A DNA stretch of 64,000 nucleotides, from the NCBI RefSeq assembly GCF_001570605.1, contig NZ_BBXG01000028.1, positions 16,566 to 80,565 of the forward strand. Direction: 5' to 3'. This DNA comes from Herbidospora cretacea (GTDB taxonomy: Bacteria > Actinomycetota > Actinomycetes > Streptosporangiales > Streptosporangiaceae). The notes under the pieces are model-generated. The model did not search any database and was not told where the DNA came from. It saw only the letters and a program-made list of their open reading frames with translations. Below, piece by piece: positions 7,894-16,307 of the stretch; the first letter of the stretch is position 1; each line of letters starts with the position of its first letter. The position numbers and the translations under genes were made by a program.

Positions 7894-8255
7894 GGTCTGA
7901 AGTGAGACACGATCGGCCGACGGCCGGTCGTGCCTCCCACCTCTGATCTGCCTCCGAGTCAGGTTCCCGGTCAGGTGGGAGCCCTTTTTTACCTGAGCGC
8001 AATCCCCACGACATACGGCGATGCCCATTCCGCAGCCGATCTGTTCACCAATTTGCGGGGCGCAGGGGGTTCATATATGGCGAAGCGCTGCGTAGAGTAC
8101 CCGGCACCGGCCAAGGTATTGCGGAACGCAACCGGAAGCGGCACTGCCAATGACCCGGAAGTGCGCCGCCGGAGCTCTCCTCCAACGGGGCAGCCGTAAC
8201 ATTTTGGGGCAGCCACTCCCGGGCAGGACCTACCCGTCTGGCCGAGGAGGACGGA
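7894..8255. other. Intergenic region upstream of the pyrophosphatase gene
   Basis: These 362 bp hold a terminator for the bldG operon at the left and presumably the hppA promoter at the right. GAGGAGG (8244-8250) is the hppA ribosome binding site. I see no small gene with a good start signal and could not match the leader to any riboswitch class by eye. Confidence 0.6.
7934..7990 (+). terminator. Candidate intrinsic terminator after the bldG operon
   Basis: CTCCCACCT (7934-7942) pairs with AGGTGGGAG (7973-7981) across a 30-base loop, followed by CCC and six T residues (7985-7990). The long loop weakens it, but the T-run and its place 40 bp after the anti-sigma gene fit termination. Confidence 0.6.
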
Positions 8256-10583
8256 TTGTCTGCTCCTGCACATTTTCTAGCCGTGGATGATGGCACGGCG
8301 GTTTCCCTGAGCGGTGGTCACCTCACTCTCGTTGTCGTGGTGGCGGCCGTGGCCCTGCTCGCCCTCGCTGTCGCGGGCGGGCTCGTACGCGAGGTTCTCG
8401 CGGCAGGCCAGGGCACCGAGCGCATGCAGAACATCGCGAAAGCGGTGCAGCAAGGCGCGTCCGCCTATCTGACCCGGCAGTTCAAGACGCTTGCCATCTT
8501 TGTCGTCCTGATCCCTCTGGTGCTCCTTTTGCTGCCGGCGGCGACGACGGAGGTACGTATCGGCCGCAGCGTCTTCTTCGTGGTCGGCGCGGTCTTCTCC
8601 GCGCTGACCGGATTCATCGGCATGTGGCTGGCGGTGCGCGGCAACGTCCGCGTCGCCGCGGCGGCCCGCGAGTCCGGTGAGAAGGTGGCGATGCGCATCG
8701 CCTTCCGCACCGGTGGTGTGGCGGGCATGTTCACGGTCGGCCTGGGCCTGCTGGGCGCGGCGATCGTGGTGTTCTTCTACAAGGGGGACGCCCCCAGCGT
8801 CCTTGAGGGCTTCGGTTTCGGCGCCGCGCTGCTCGCGATGTTCATGCGGGTGGGCGGCGGCATCTTCACCAAGGCCGCCGACGTCGGCGCCGACCTGGTC
8901 GGCAAGGTCGAGCAGGGCATCCCCGAGGACGACCCGCGCAACCCGGCGACCATCGCCGACAACGTGGGCGACAACGTGGGCGACTGCGCCGGCATGGCGG
9001 CCGACCTGTTCGAGTCCTACGCGGTCATGCTGGTCGCCTCGCTGATCCTGGGCAAGGTGGCCTTCGGCACCGAGGGTCTGGTGTTCCCGCTGATCGTCCC
9101 GATGATCGGTGTTCTCACCGCGATCATCGGCATCTTCATCACCGCCCCCCGGGCGGGTGACCGCAACGCGATGGCGGCGATCAACCGCGGCTTCTTCATC
9201 AGCGCGGTCATCTCCGCGATCCTCGTGGCCGTCGCCGCGTTCCTCTACCTGCCGGGCAGCTTCTCCGAGCTGAACGGCGGCGTGCAGACGCTCGACGCCG
9301 ACCCGCGCTGGATCGCCATCGGCGCGGTCCTGATCGGCCTGGTGCTGGCCAGCGCGATCCAGATCCTCACCGGCTACTTCACCGAGACGAACCGCCGTCC
9401 GGTGAGGGAGATCGGCGAGAGCTCGCTGACCGGCCCGGCGACCGTGATCCTGGCCGGCATCTCGGTCGGCCTGGAGTCGGCGGTCTACTCGGCGCTGCTC
9501 ATCGGCGGCGCGGTGTACGGCGCCTTCCTGCTCGGCTTCGGCAACGTCACCGTGGCGCTGTTCGCGGTCGCGCTGGCGGGCACCGGCCTGCTGACCACAG
9601 TCGGCGTGATCGTGTCGATGGACACCTTCGGCCCGGTCTCCGACAACGCGCAGGGCATCGCCGAGATGTCCGGCGACGTCGAGGGCGAGGGCGCCGCGGT
9701 GCTCACCTCGCTCGACGCCGTGGGCAACACGACCAAGGCGATCACCAAGGGCATCGCGATCGCGACGGCCGTGCTCGCCGCGACGGCGCTGTTCGGATCG
9801 TTCCGGACCGCCGTCGAGGGAGCGCTGGCCGACGCCTCACCGGCGGTCAAGGACATGCTGGGCGGCTTCTCGACCTTCTCGCTGAGCGTCGACGCGCCCA
9901 ACGTGCTGGTCGGTCTGATCATCGGCGCGGCCGTGGTGTTCCTGTTCTCCGGTCTGGCGATCATGGCGGTCGGGCGCGCCGCGATGCGGGTGGTCTTCGA
10001 GGTCCGCGACCAGTTCCGCAGCAAGCCCGGGATCATGGCGGGCACCGAACTGCCCGACTACTCCCGCGTGGTCGACATCTGCACCAAGGACTCGCTGCGT
10101 GAGCTGGCGACGCCGGGTCTGCTGGCCGTCATGACGCCGATCGCGGTCGGTTTCGCGCTGGGTTACGCGCCGCTGGGCGCCTTCCTGGCCGGTGCGATCG
10201 CGGCCGGCACGCTGATGGCGGTCTTCCTGTCGAACTCGGGCGGCGCCTGGGACAACGCCAAGAAGCTCGTCGAAGACGGCCACCACGGAGGCAAGGGCTC
10301 CGAGGCCCACTCCGCGACCGTCATCGGCGACACCGTCGGCGACCCGTTCAAGGACACCGCCGGTCCGGCCATCAACCCGCTGATCAAGGTGATGAACCTG
10401 GTCGCGCTGCTGATCGCGCCGGCCGTGGTGACCTACTTCGACAACGCCGCGCTGCGGATCGGCGTCACCGTCGTGGCCGTGGTCATCGTCGTCGGGGCGA
10501 TCATCGTGTCGAAGCGCCGCCGGGTGACGATCGACAACCCGAACACCGACAACGAGAAGAAGCTGGAGCCGGTGGTCAACTAG
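8256..10583 (+). CDS. hppA: Membrane-bound proton-translocating pyrophosphatase, K+-independent type
   Basis: A 775-residue integral membrane pump that hydrolyses pyrophosphate and moves H+ (some relatives Na+) across the membrane. TTG 8256 is supported by GAGGAGG five bases upstream. The catalytic loop DVGADLVGKVE is at residues 209-219, followed by the Asp-rich DNVGDNVGDCAGMAADLFESY stretch. A second Asp-rich loop VIGDTVGDPFKDTAGP lies near the C-terminus. Lysine in GNTTKAITKG (490-499), where K+-dependent enzymes carry Ala, marks the K+-independent subclass. There are about 16 hydrophobic segments. It stands alone between terminators. In actinobacteria it is commonly placed near the tad/bldG region. 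Confidence 0.97.
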   Translation: MSAPAHFLAVDDGTAVSLSGGHLTLVVVVAAVALLALAVAGGLVREVLAAGQGTERMQNIAKAVQQGASAYLTRQFKTLAIFVVLIPLVLLLLPAATTEVRIGRSVFFVVGAVFSALTGFIGMWLAVRGNVRVAAAARESGEKVAMRIAFRTGGVAGMFTVGLGLLGAAIVVFFYKGDAPSVLEGFGFGAALLAMFMRVGGGIFTKAADVGADLVGKVEQGIPEDDPRNPATIADNVGDNVGDCAGMAADLFESYAVMLVASLILGKVAFGTEGLVFPLIVPMIGVLTAIIGIFITAPRAGDRNAMAAINRGFFISAVISAILVAVAAFLYLPGSFSELNGGVQTLDADPRWIAIGAVLIGLVLASAIQILTGYFTETNRRPVREIGESSLTGPATVILAGISVGLESAVYSALLIGGAVYGAFLLGFGNVTVALFAVALAGTGLLTTVGVIVSMDTFGPVSDNAQGIAEMSGDVEGEGAAVLTSLDAVGNTTKAITKGIAIATAVLAATALFGSFRTAVEGALADASPAVKDMLGGFSTFSLSVDAPNVLVGLIIGAAVVFLFSGLAIMAVGRAAMRVVFEVRDQFRSKPGIMAGTELPDYSRVVDICTKDSLRELATPGLLAVMTPIAVGFALGYAPLGAFLAGAIAAGTLMAVFLSNSGGAWDNAKKLVEDGHHGGKGSEAHSATVIGDTVGDPFKDTAGPAINPLIKVMNLVALLIAPAVVTYFDNAALRIGVTVVAVVIVVGAIIVSKRRRVTIDNPNTDNEKKLEPVVN

Positions 10584-10594
10584 TCCACCGGTCC

Positions 10595-10630
10595 GGCGGC
10601 CCCCCGGCACCCGTGTGCCGGGGGGCCGCC
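10595..10630. terminator. Strong hairpin terminator after hppA
   Basis: GGCGGCCCCCCGGCAC (10595-10610) and its exact complement (10615-10630) form a 16 bp stem with a CCGT loop, 12 bp after the hppA stop. There is no T-run, as is common in high-GC actinobacteria. Confidence 0.8.
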
Positions 10631-10653
10631 GCACGTTCATAGACTCGTGAACC

Positions 10654-10761
10654 ATGGAAGAGAAGCCGACGTCGAGCGGCCGTGCGCTGGTGGGCATCCT
10701 GCTGGGCATGGCCCTGATGTTCGCCGTGATCGTGTCCCTCGCCGTGTGGGCGATGCCCTGA
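10654..10761 (+). CDS. Small single-pass membrane protein (35 aa)
   Basis: An ATG at 10654 opens a 35-codon frame. The product starts MEEKPTSSGR, followed by a hydrophobic helix from about residue 11 to 33 (ALVGILLGMALMFAVIVS...) and ends WAMP. A short charged N-terminus with one clean transmembrane segment is typical of real small membrane proteins. The frame sits exactly between the hppA terminator and the SixA-like gene, whose ATG follows 15 bp later. It may therefore be the first gene of the sixA/FUSC operon. No Shine-Dalgarno sequence is evident, so it may be leaderless. The function is unknown. Confidence 0.6.
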   Translation: MEEKPTSSGRALVGILLGMALMFAVIVSLAVWAMP

Positions 10762-10776
10762 TACGGAGCAGACCGG

Positions 10777-11235
10777 ATGAAGAAGCTGATCGTGCTGCGC
10801 CACGCCAAGGCCGAGCACACTCCCGGGGTCCTCGACTTCGACCGGGTGCTGACGGCGCGGGGCGAGCGCAACGCCCGTGAGGCCGGTGAGCTGATCGGGA
10901 AGCTGGCGCCCGACCTGATCGTGTCGTCGCCCTCGGCCCGGACCCGGCTGACGGCCGAGCTGCTCGGCCTCGACGGTGTGCCGATCGAGTTCGAGCGGGA
11001 CATCTACGAGGCCTACACCGAAGACCTGGTCGAGATCGTCCGGCGGACCGACCCCGAGGTCGGCACGCTGGTGCTGGTCGGCCACAACCCGTCGGTCCAC
11101 GACCTGGTCGTCCAGCTCGCGGGGCCCGAGACCGACACGTTCAAGCCGGGGGCGTTCGCGGTGATCGAGTTGCCGGGGCCGTGGGAGGAGCTCGACCCGG
11201 GCACCGGCACCCTCCTCGATGGCCACCAGCCTTAG
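10777..11235 (+). CDS. SixA-like phosphohistidine phosphatase (histidine phosphatase superfamily)
   Basis: A 152-residue cytoplasmic protein with the histidine phosphatase signature RHAKA at residues 8-12, where His9 is the phospho-acceptor. The second conserved histidine is in LVLVGHNPSVHDLV (about 105-118), and SSPSARTRLTAE is the intervening conserved loop. SixA of E. coli dephosphorylates phosphohistidine on proteins such as NPr. The actinobacterial homologues are largely untested. The ATG follows GGAGCAGACCGG. The 3' end overlaps the FUSC gene by 17 bp, suggesting coupled expression. Confidence 0.88.
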   Translation: MKKLIVLRHAKAEHTPGVLDFDRVLTARGERNAREAGELIGKLAPDLIVSSPSARTRLTAELLGLDGVPIEFERDIYEAYTEDLVEIVRRTDPEVGTLVLVGHNPSVHDLVVQLAGPETDTFKPGAFAVIELPGPWEELDPGTGTLLDGHQP

Positions 11236-13294
11236 AGACCGCGGCCTCGCCGTCGGCTACGGCCTCGTCGGCGCGGCCTGCCTGCTCATCCCGCTGCTCG
11301 TCGGCCTGGCCGCCGGGCAGCCCGCCCAGGGCGGCGTGGTGGCGCTCGGCGCGTTCCTGGTGACCATCAGGGCCAACCCCGATCCGCCGGGCGTGACGCT
11401 CGGCTTCATGCTCGCCGGCGTCCTGGTGCTGGCCCTGGGCTCGATCGCGGGCGTCTTACTCGTCGGCCACGACCTGCTGCTGATCCCGGTGGCGACGGTG
11501 GCGGCGGCGCTCGCCATCCGGTTCCCGGTGGTCGGCTTCACCGCGCCGCTGGCGCTGCTGCTGACGGCGGCCAACCCGCTGCCGGTCGATCCGGTGCCCC
11601 ACCTGCTTCTCCAGATGGCCGGCGGGCTCCTGGCCGCCTTCCTGCTGACGCTGCCGTGGGCGTGGCGGCGGACCCGTCCGCTCGCGGCAACCCTGTCGGA
11701 GGCCGCCGGGATCCTGGCCGACCTGGTCGAGGCGACGTTCGACGAGGAGCGGTGGGAGGAGCTGCGGGGCGAGGTCGCCGACGCGCTCCAGAAGGCCCGG
11801 ACCGCCTGCGCCCGCCACCGGTGGGAGCGCCGCTCCCGCGACGCCGAGAGGATCACCACGGCCCTGCGGCGGGTCTTCTACGAGGCGATCACGCTGCGCG
11901 AGCTCGCCGAGGCGGCCGGGACACGCGAGGAGATCGAACCGCTGACCGCCGAGCTGGCGGCGCGCATCCGGGCCCTTTTCCGTGACGACGTCGAGGTCGC
12001 CGAGGTCGACTTCGCCGCCCGGATCGACGACCTGCGCGGCGACCGGCCCGACGACGAGCGGGAACTGCTGCGGCTGGTGCTGCTGCGGCAGATCGACCAT
12101 GCCGCCACCCGGATCAGAGCCACCCTCGACCACGTCAGGGTCCCGGCGATGAAACTGAAGTCGGTGCTGATCCCGATCCCGCGGCTGCCTGCGGAGAGCC
12201 CGGTCACCGACGCCATCATGATCGTTCCGAGATCCCCGGCGATGCGGATGACCAGGGACGATCCACAGTTCCGTCATCTGCTGCGGGCGACGCTCGGTAC
12301 CGCCATGGCGTGTGTGATCATCGCGATCTTCACGCCGGAGCACGCGCAGTGGCTCGCGCTGGGCGTCCTGCTGACCATCCAGCCGACCTACGGCGAGACG
12401 CTCGACAAGGCGGGCGCCCGCGTCGGCGGCAGCATCGCCGGGGCGCTGGTCGCCGCCGTGGTGCTGCTGATCGCTCCCGGGTACGGCTGGCTCGCCGCCC
12501 TCATCGTCATCAGCGCCGGCCTGGGGTACGGGCTGTACGCCGTCCACTACGCCTACTGGGCCACGTTCATGACCATGTGCGTGCTGCTGCTGATCGACAT
12601 CCAGGCCATGCAGAGCTGGGAGATCGCCGGGTTCCGGATCGGGCTGAACGTGCTCGGCGGGGCGATCGCGCTGGCCTGCGTGCGGCTGATGTGGCCGCGC
12701 GGGGAGGCGGTCCGGCTCAGGACGCGGCTGGCCGGGCTGCTGAAGGCCCATGCGACAGCGGCCCGGACACTGGCCGAGACGACCCGGGGACGGCGGCCGG
12801 AGGGCGCCGCCGAGCTGGCCATCAGGAAGGCCGCCGACGAGGCGGAGAGGGTCGAGTCGGCCATAGCGGCGATGGTCCACGAACCCGGCGTGGGCGAGAC
12901 CGGGCACATCGCGGAGCTGCTGGAGGAGGTCACCCGGGTCCGAGACGGGCTCATCACGCTGACCTCGGTGCTGCGCGAGGATCCGGGCAACGATGTCGGA
13001 CCAGCTCCGGCTGTGCTGCACGCGGTGGCGGATCGGCTGGAGCGGGGGGCGGAAGCCGTAAAAGAGAACGGCTCTTACGAACCTGGGGGCGAAGTGGACC
13101 AGAAGCTTTCCGACCTGCGGATGTGGCTCGGGAAGCTGGCTCTCAAAAGACTGGACGAGCTCGACGGCGACCCGGTCGACTCCCGCACCGAGGTCAGGAG
13201 GGCCCTGCTCCACGCGGCCGCCGCCGACCACGCGCTCAAGGCCCTCGCCGACGACTCGGCGCGGGTGGTGATCCTGGCTACCGGGGACCGGTGA
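11219..13294 (+). CDS. FUSC family membrane transporter-like protein
   Basis: A 691-residue protein with two hydrophobic blocks, each of about five or six segments (residues about 10-145 and 355-500). Each block is followed by a long charged helical cytoplasmic region. This duplicated layout is the fusaric acid resistance (FUSC/YccS/aromatic acid exporter) family. The second block contains HAQWLALGVLLTIQPTYGET, the most conserved FUSC stretch. It is thought to export aromatic or amphipathic compounds, but the substrate cannot be read from sequence. The start overlaps the phosphatase gene by 17 bp. The 3' end overlaps the convergent serB by 17 bp. Confidence 0.85.
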   Translation: MATSLRDRGLAVGYGLVGAACLLIPLLVGLAAGQPAQGGVVALGAFLVTIRANPDPPGVTLGFMLAGVLVLALGSIAGVLLVGHDLLLIPVATVAAALAIRFPVVGFTAPLALLLTAANPLPVDPVPHLLLQMAGGLLAAFLLTLPWAWRRTRPLAATLSEAAGILADLVEATFDEERWEELRGEVADALQKARTACARHRWERRSRDAERITTALRRVFYEAITLRELAEAAGTREEIEPLTAELAARIRALFRDDVEVAEVDFAARIDDLRGDRPDDERELLRLVLLRQIDHAATRIRATLDHVRVPAMKLKSVLIPIPRLPAESPVTDAIMIVPRSPAMRMTRDDPQFRHLLRATLGTAMACVIIAIFTPEHAQWLALGVLLTIQPTYGETLDKAGARVGGSIAGALVAAVVLLIAPGYGWLAALIVISAGLGYGLYAVHYAYWATFMTMCVLLLIDIQAMQSWEIAGFRIGLNVLGGAIALACVRLMWPRGEAVRLRTRLAGLLKAHATAARTLAETTRGRRPEGAAELAIRKAADEAERVESAIAAMVHEPGVGETGHIAELLEEVTRVRDGLITLTSVLREDPGNDVGPAPAVLHAVADRLERGAEAVKENGSYEPGGEVDQKLSDLRMWLGKLALKRLDELDGDPVDSRTEVRRALLHAAAADHALKALADDSARVVILATGDR

Positions 13295-14498
13295 GGCCGT
13301 CTTCGGCGTCGGCCGCCTCGACTTCCTCGCGGGAGATGCCGAGCAGGTAGAGGATCGAGTCGAGATAGGGCACGTTCAGCGCGGTGTCGGCCTTGGCCCG
13401 GACCACCGGCTTGGCGTTGAAGGCGATGCCGAGCCCGGCGACCTCCAGCATGTCGAGGTCGTTGGCGCCGTCGCCGACCGCGACCGTCTGGCTGACCGCG
13501 ATCCCGGCCTGCTCGGCGAAACGCTCCAGGGCGCGCGCCTTGCCGGGCCGGTCGACGATCTCGCCGACGACGCGGCCGGTCAGCCGCCCGTCGACGACTT
13601 CGAGGGTGTTGGCGGCCGAGTAGTCGATGCCCAGGTCGGCCACGAGGGTGTCGGTGATCTGGGTGAACCCGCCGCTGACGATGGCGAACTTGTAGTCGAG
13701 CCGCTTCAGCGTGCGGACCAGGGTCCGGGCGCCGGGAGTGAGCACGACCTCTTTGGCGACCTTCTCGAAGACCTCCTCCGGCAGCCCTTCGAGCAGGGCC
13801 ACCCGGCGGACGAGGGACTCGGCGAAGTCGAGCTCGCCGCGCATCGCCTCCTCGGTCACCCGGGCGACCTCGTCGAGGTTGCCCGCGTGGCGGGCCAGCA
13901 GTTCGATGACCTCGCCCTGGATGAGGGTCGAGTCGACGTCCATGACCACCATGCGCTTGGCCCGGCGCAGGATGCCGGTGCGCTGGACGGCCACGTCGAC
14001 CTGCTGGTGGCTGGCCTCGACGGCGAGCTCGGCCCGCAGCATCCTGGAGTCGGCGCCGGAGACGGCCATCTCGATGCACGTCACCGGATAGGACGACAGG
14101 CGTTCGATGCGGTCGATGTTGGCCCCGCTCGCGGCGATGCGGCCGGTGATGCCGGCCATCGCGGCGGGGGTGAGCGGGTTGCCGAGCACCGAGATGTGCA
14201 GGCGTCCTCGCCTGCGGGCCTCCTTGGAGGCCGTTCCGGTGGTCAGTTCGAGGTCCATGTCCAGGTCGGCGGCGACCTGCTCGATGGCGGTCCACAGGCC
14301 GCCGATGGTCTCACCGGTGCCCTTCGGTTTGCCCCCCGCGTAGGCCACCAGGACGCCGAGCGTCAGGCGGCCACGGATGACCACCTGCTCGACGTCGGCG
14401 ACGGTCACGGGGAAACCGGAGAGTACGGAGAACAGTCGGGAGGTGACCCCAGGGCGGTCAGGACCGGTGAGCGTGATCAGAAGAGTGCGCTGTTTCAT
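13278..14498 (-). CDS. serB: Phosphoserine phosphatase with N-terminal ACT domains
   Basis: A 406-residue enzyme for the last step of serine biosynthesis (phosphoserine to serine). The ATG at 14498 gives MKQRTLLITLTGPDRPGV, the start of an ACT domain. A second ACT-like unit begins near residue 97 (GRLHISVLGNPL). The HAD domain has the nucleophile motif MDVDSTLIQGE (Asp187, Asp189). Later it has SGGFTQI and the metal-binding GDGANDLDMLEVAGLGIAFNAKP. The ACT-ACT-HAD order matches actinobacterial SerB enzymes, in which the ACT domains bind serine. It stands alone, divergent from the olsB gene 145 bp away. Confidence 0.95.
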   Translation of the reverse strand: MKQRTLLITLTGPDRPGVTSRLFSVLSGFPVTVADVEQVVIRGRLTLGVLVAYAGGKPKGTGETIGGLWTAIEQVAADLDMDLELTTGTASKEARRRGRLHISVLGNPLTPAAMAGITGRIAASGANIDRIERLSSYPVTCIEMAVSGADSRMLRAELAVEASHQQVDVAVQRTGILRRAKRMVVMDVDSTLIQGEVIELLARHAGNLDEVARVTEEAMRGELDFAESLVRRVALLEGLPEEVFEKVAKEVVLTPGARTLVRTLKRLDYKFAIVSGGFTQITDTLVADLGIDYSAANTLEVVDGRLTGRVVGEIVDRPGKARALERFAEQAGIAVSQTVAVGDGANDLDMLEVAGLGIAFNAKPVVRAKADTALNVPYLDSILYLLGISREEVEAADAEDGLTGPR

Positions 14499-14643
14499 CC
14501 CGGATCTCTGGGCGTAGGACGGTTCCGTCGTCTCAACGCTACTGGGCCTGCTACACAGGGCGTACACCAGGTTCACCATGCGGACGCCGACACGCCCGAA
14601 AAGTGAGAGATCTTCGTCACTTCCCCATGTCGTCATTTCAGGC

Positions 14644-15375
14644 ATGAAGACTGAAAGGGAACTTCACCTCACAGACGCCCGCGGGCGTTACTCCGTCAGC
14701 CTCGCCACCAGCGCGGCCGACGTGCAGGCGGCCCAGCGGCTGCGCTACGAGGTGTTCGCCGGGGAGATGGGCGCGCGGCTCGACTCCCCGGTCTCCGGGC
14801 TCGACGCCGACCGGTTCGACGCCTACTGCGACCACCTCATCGTGCGCGCGGGCACCGAGGTCGTCGGCACCTACCGGATGCTGCCTCCGGGACGGACCGA
14901 CCGCCTCTACTCCGAGGGCTACTTCGACCTCGCCGGACTGTCGCCGGAGATCCGGAGCGGTCTCGTGGAGGTGGGCCGCACCTGCGTGCGCGCCGACCAC
15001 CGCAGCGGCGCGGTCATGGGCCTGATGTGGGCCGGCATCGCCCACTACATGGTCGGCGGCGGCCACACCTGGCTCGCCGGGTGCTGCTCGGTCCCCCTCG
15101 ACGACGACGGCACGACCGCCGCCGGCGTCGTCGCCAACATCGACCTCGGGCCGGCGGAGCACCGCGTCCGCCCGCACCGGCCGTGGTCGGGCGGCACCCC
15201 GCCGGAGCGGTTCGTGATCCCTCCGCTGCTCCGCGGCTACCTGCGGCTCGGCTCCTGGATCTGCGGCGCGCCCGCCCACGACACCGACTTCGGCACGGCC
15301 GACTTCTTCGTGCTGCTCTCGCTGGCCAACGTCGACGCCCGCTACCTGCGGCACTTCCTGGGAGAGGCGGCATGA
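14644..15375 (+). CDS. olsB: OlsB-like ornithine-ACP N-acyltransferase (GNAT fold)
   Basis: A 243-residue acyltransferase-like protein. The GNAT-type core starts with AAQRLRYEVFAGEMGA (residues about 30-45), the signature of the OlsB/autoinducer-synthase-like branch. VGTYRMLPP and VEVGRTCVRADHRSG (about 100-115) follow. OlsB links a 3-hydroxyacyl chain to the amino group of ornithine. The next gene overlaps by 4 bp and is a PlsC-type acyltransferase, the expected OlsA partner, so together they would make ornithine lipids. The ATG at 14644 is chosen over an upstream GTG-type extension that would run into the serB promoter. The amino acid accepted (ornithine, lysine, glutamine) is not provable here. 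Confidence 0.8.
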   Translation: MKTERELHLTDARGRYSVSLATSAADVQAAQRLRYEVFAGEMGARLDSPVSGLDADRFDAYCDHLIVRAGTEVVGTYRMLPPGRTDRLYSEGYFDLAGLSPEIRSGLVEVGRTCVRADHRSGAVMGLMWAGIAHYMVGGGHTWLAGCCSVPLDDDGTTAAGVVANIDLGPAEHRVRPHRPWSGGTPPERFVIPPLLRGYLRLGSWICGAPAHDTDFGTADFFVLLSLANVDARYLRHFLGEAA

Positions 15376-16253
15376 CCATCACGGCGCCGGTCAGGGCGCT
15401 GACGCCCTGGTTGCCGCTGGCGCCCTGCGAGCCGATCACCTGCGTGGCGCCCGCCCACCGGCCCGCCGGGATCGTCCGGCTGGCGGCCCGGCTGACCGGT
15501 GCGGTCCTGGTGCTGCTGGCCGGGGTGGTGCTGGCCCTCGTCGTCCGGTATCTGCGGCCCGGCGTCCTGGCCAGGGTGACCATGGCCTGGTCGCGGCTGC
15601 TGCTGCGGGCCCTCGGGGTGAGGGTCGCGGTGTCGCGGGGGTTCGCCTTCGTCGGCGGGGCGGCCGTGGCGGCCAAGGCCGTCTCCGACGAGGCGGGCGT
15701 CCTGCTGGTGGCCAACCACATCTCGTGGCTCGACCCGCTCGTGATGGCGGCGGTGCTGCCCTCGCGCCTGCTCGCCAAGAGCGAGATCTCCCGCTGGCCC
15801 GTCATCAGCACGCTCGTCGCGGGCTCGGGCGCCATCTTCATCGACCGCGAACGGCTCAGCCTGCTGCCCCGCACGGTCGGCGAGGTCACCGGGGCGCTGC
15901 GCGCGGGCGACACCGTCGTCGCCTTCCCCGAGGGCACCACCTGGTGCGGGCAGGACATGGGCGGCTTCCGCCCGGCCATGTTCCAGGCCGCCATCGACGC
16001 GGGCGCGGCCGTCCGTCCGGCGACGATCCGCTACCTGGAGGACGACGCCACCTCCGCCCGGCCCAGCTACGTCGGCGGCGACTCCCTGGTCGGCTCGATC
16101 GCCCGGGTCGCCTCCACCAAGCACATGATCGTCGAGGTGACGATGTTCCCGCTGGTCGCCGGGGCCGGTCAGACGCGGCGCTCGCTCGCCGGGGTGGCCG
16201 AGGCGCAGGTCAGGACCGCTCTCGGCACGTCCTTCATCGGCCCGCACTCATGA
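15372..16253 (+). CDS. olsA: OlsA-like lyso-lipid O-acyltransferase (PlsC family)
   Basis: A 293-residue membrane-associated acyltransferase. ATG 15372 overlaps the previous stop (ATGA) after GGAGAGGCGGC. A hydrophobic segment lies near residues 38-60. The catalytic NHISWLD (NHx4D box) is at 115-121 and the glycerol-phosphate-binding-like FPEGTT at 185-190. In ornithine lipid synthesis OlsA adds the second acyl chain to the lyso-ornithine lipid made by OlsB. Tight coupling to the OlsB-like gene favours this role over general phosphatidate synthesis. A hairpin shared with the convergent collagen-like gene follows the stop. Confidence 0.8.
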   Translation: MTITAPVRALTPWLPLAPCEPITCVAPAHRPAGIVRLAARLTGAVLVLLAGVVLALVVRYLRPGVLARVTMAWSRLLLRALGVRVAVSRGFAFVGGAAVAAKAVSDEAGVLLVANHISWLDPLVMAAVLPSRLLAKSEISRWPVISTLVAGSGAIFIDRERLSLLPRTVGEVTGALRAGDTVVAFPEGTTWCGQDMGGFRPAMFQAAIDAGAAVRPATIRYLEDDATSARPSYVGGDSLVGSIARVASTKHMIVEVTMFPLVAGAGQTRRSLAGVAEAQVRTALGTSFIGPHS

Positions 16254-16304
16254 AGACGAACAAGCGACCGGGCCATGGGGCCTGATCGCCTGTCCTCGTC
16301 TTCA
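16251..16304. terminator. Hairpin between convergent olsA and collagen-like genes
   Basis: TGAAGACGA (16251-16259) pairs with TCGTCTTCA (16296-16304). An inner GCGA/TCGC and GGCC pairing extends the stem. It begins at the olsA stop codon and ends 4 bp before the stop of the opposite gene, so it can serve both strands. Confidence 0.65.
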
Positions 16305-16307
16305 CGA

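Noticed and set aside
7991-8243. Riboswitch in the hppA leader
   Set aside because: Long leader and some pairing are present, but no conserved core of a known class could be recognised by eye.
11456-13231. Long minus-strand frame opposite the FUSC gene
   Set aside because: Low-complexity His/Gln/Arg/Gly sequence typical of antisense to high-GC genes; no start signal.
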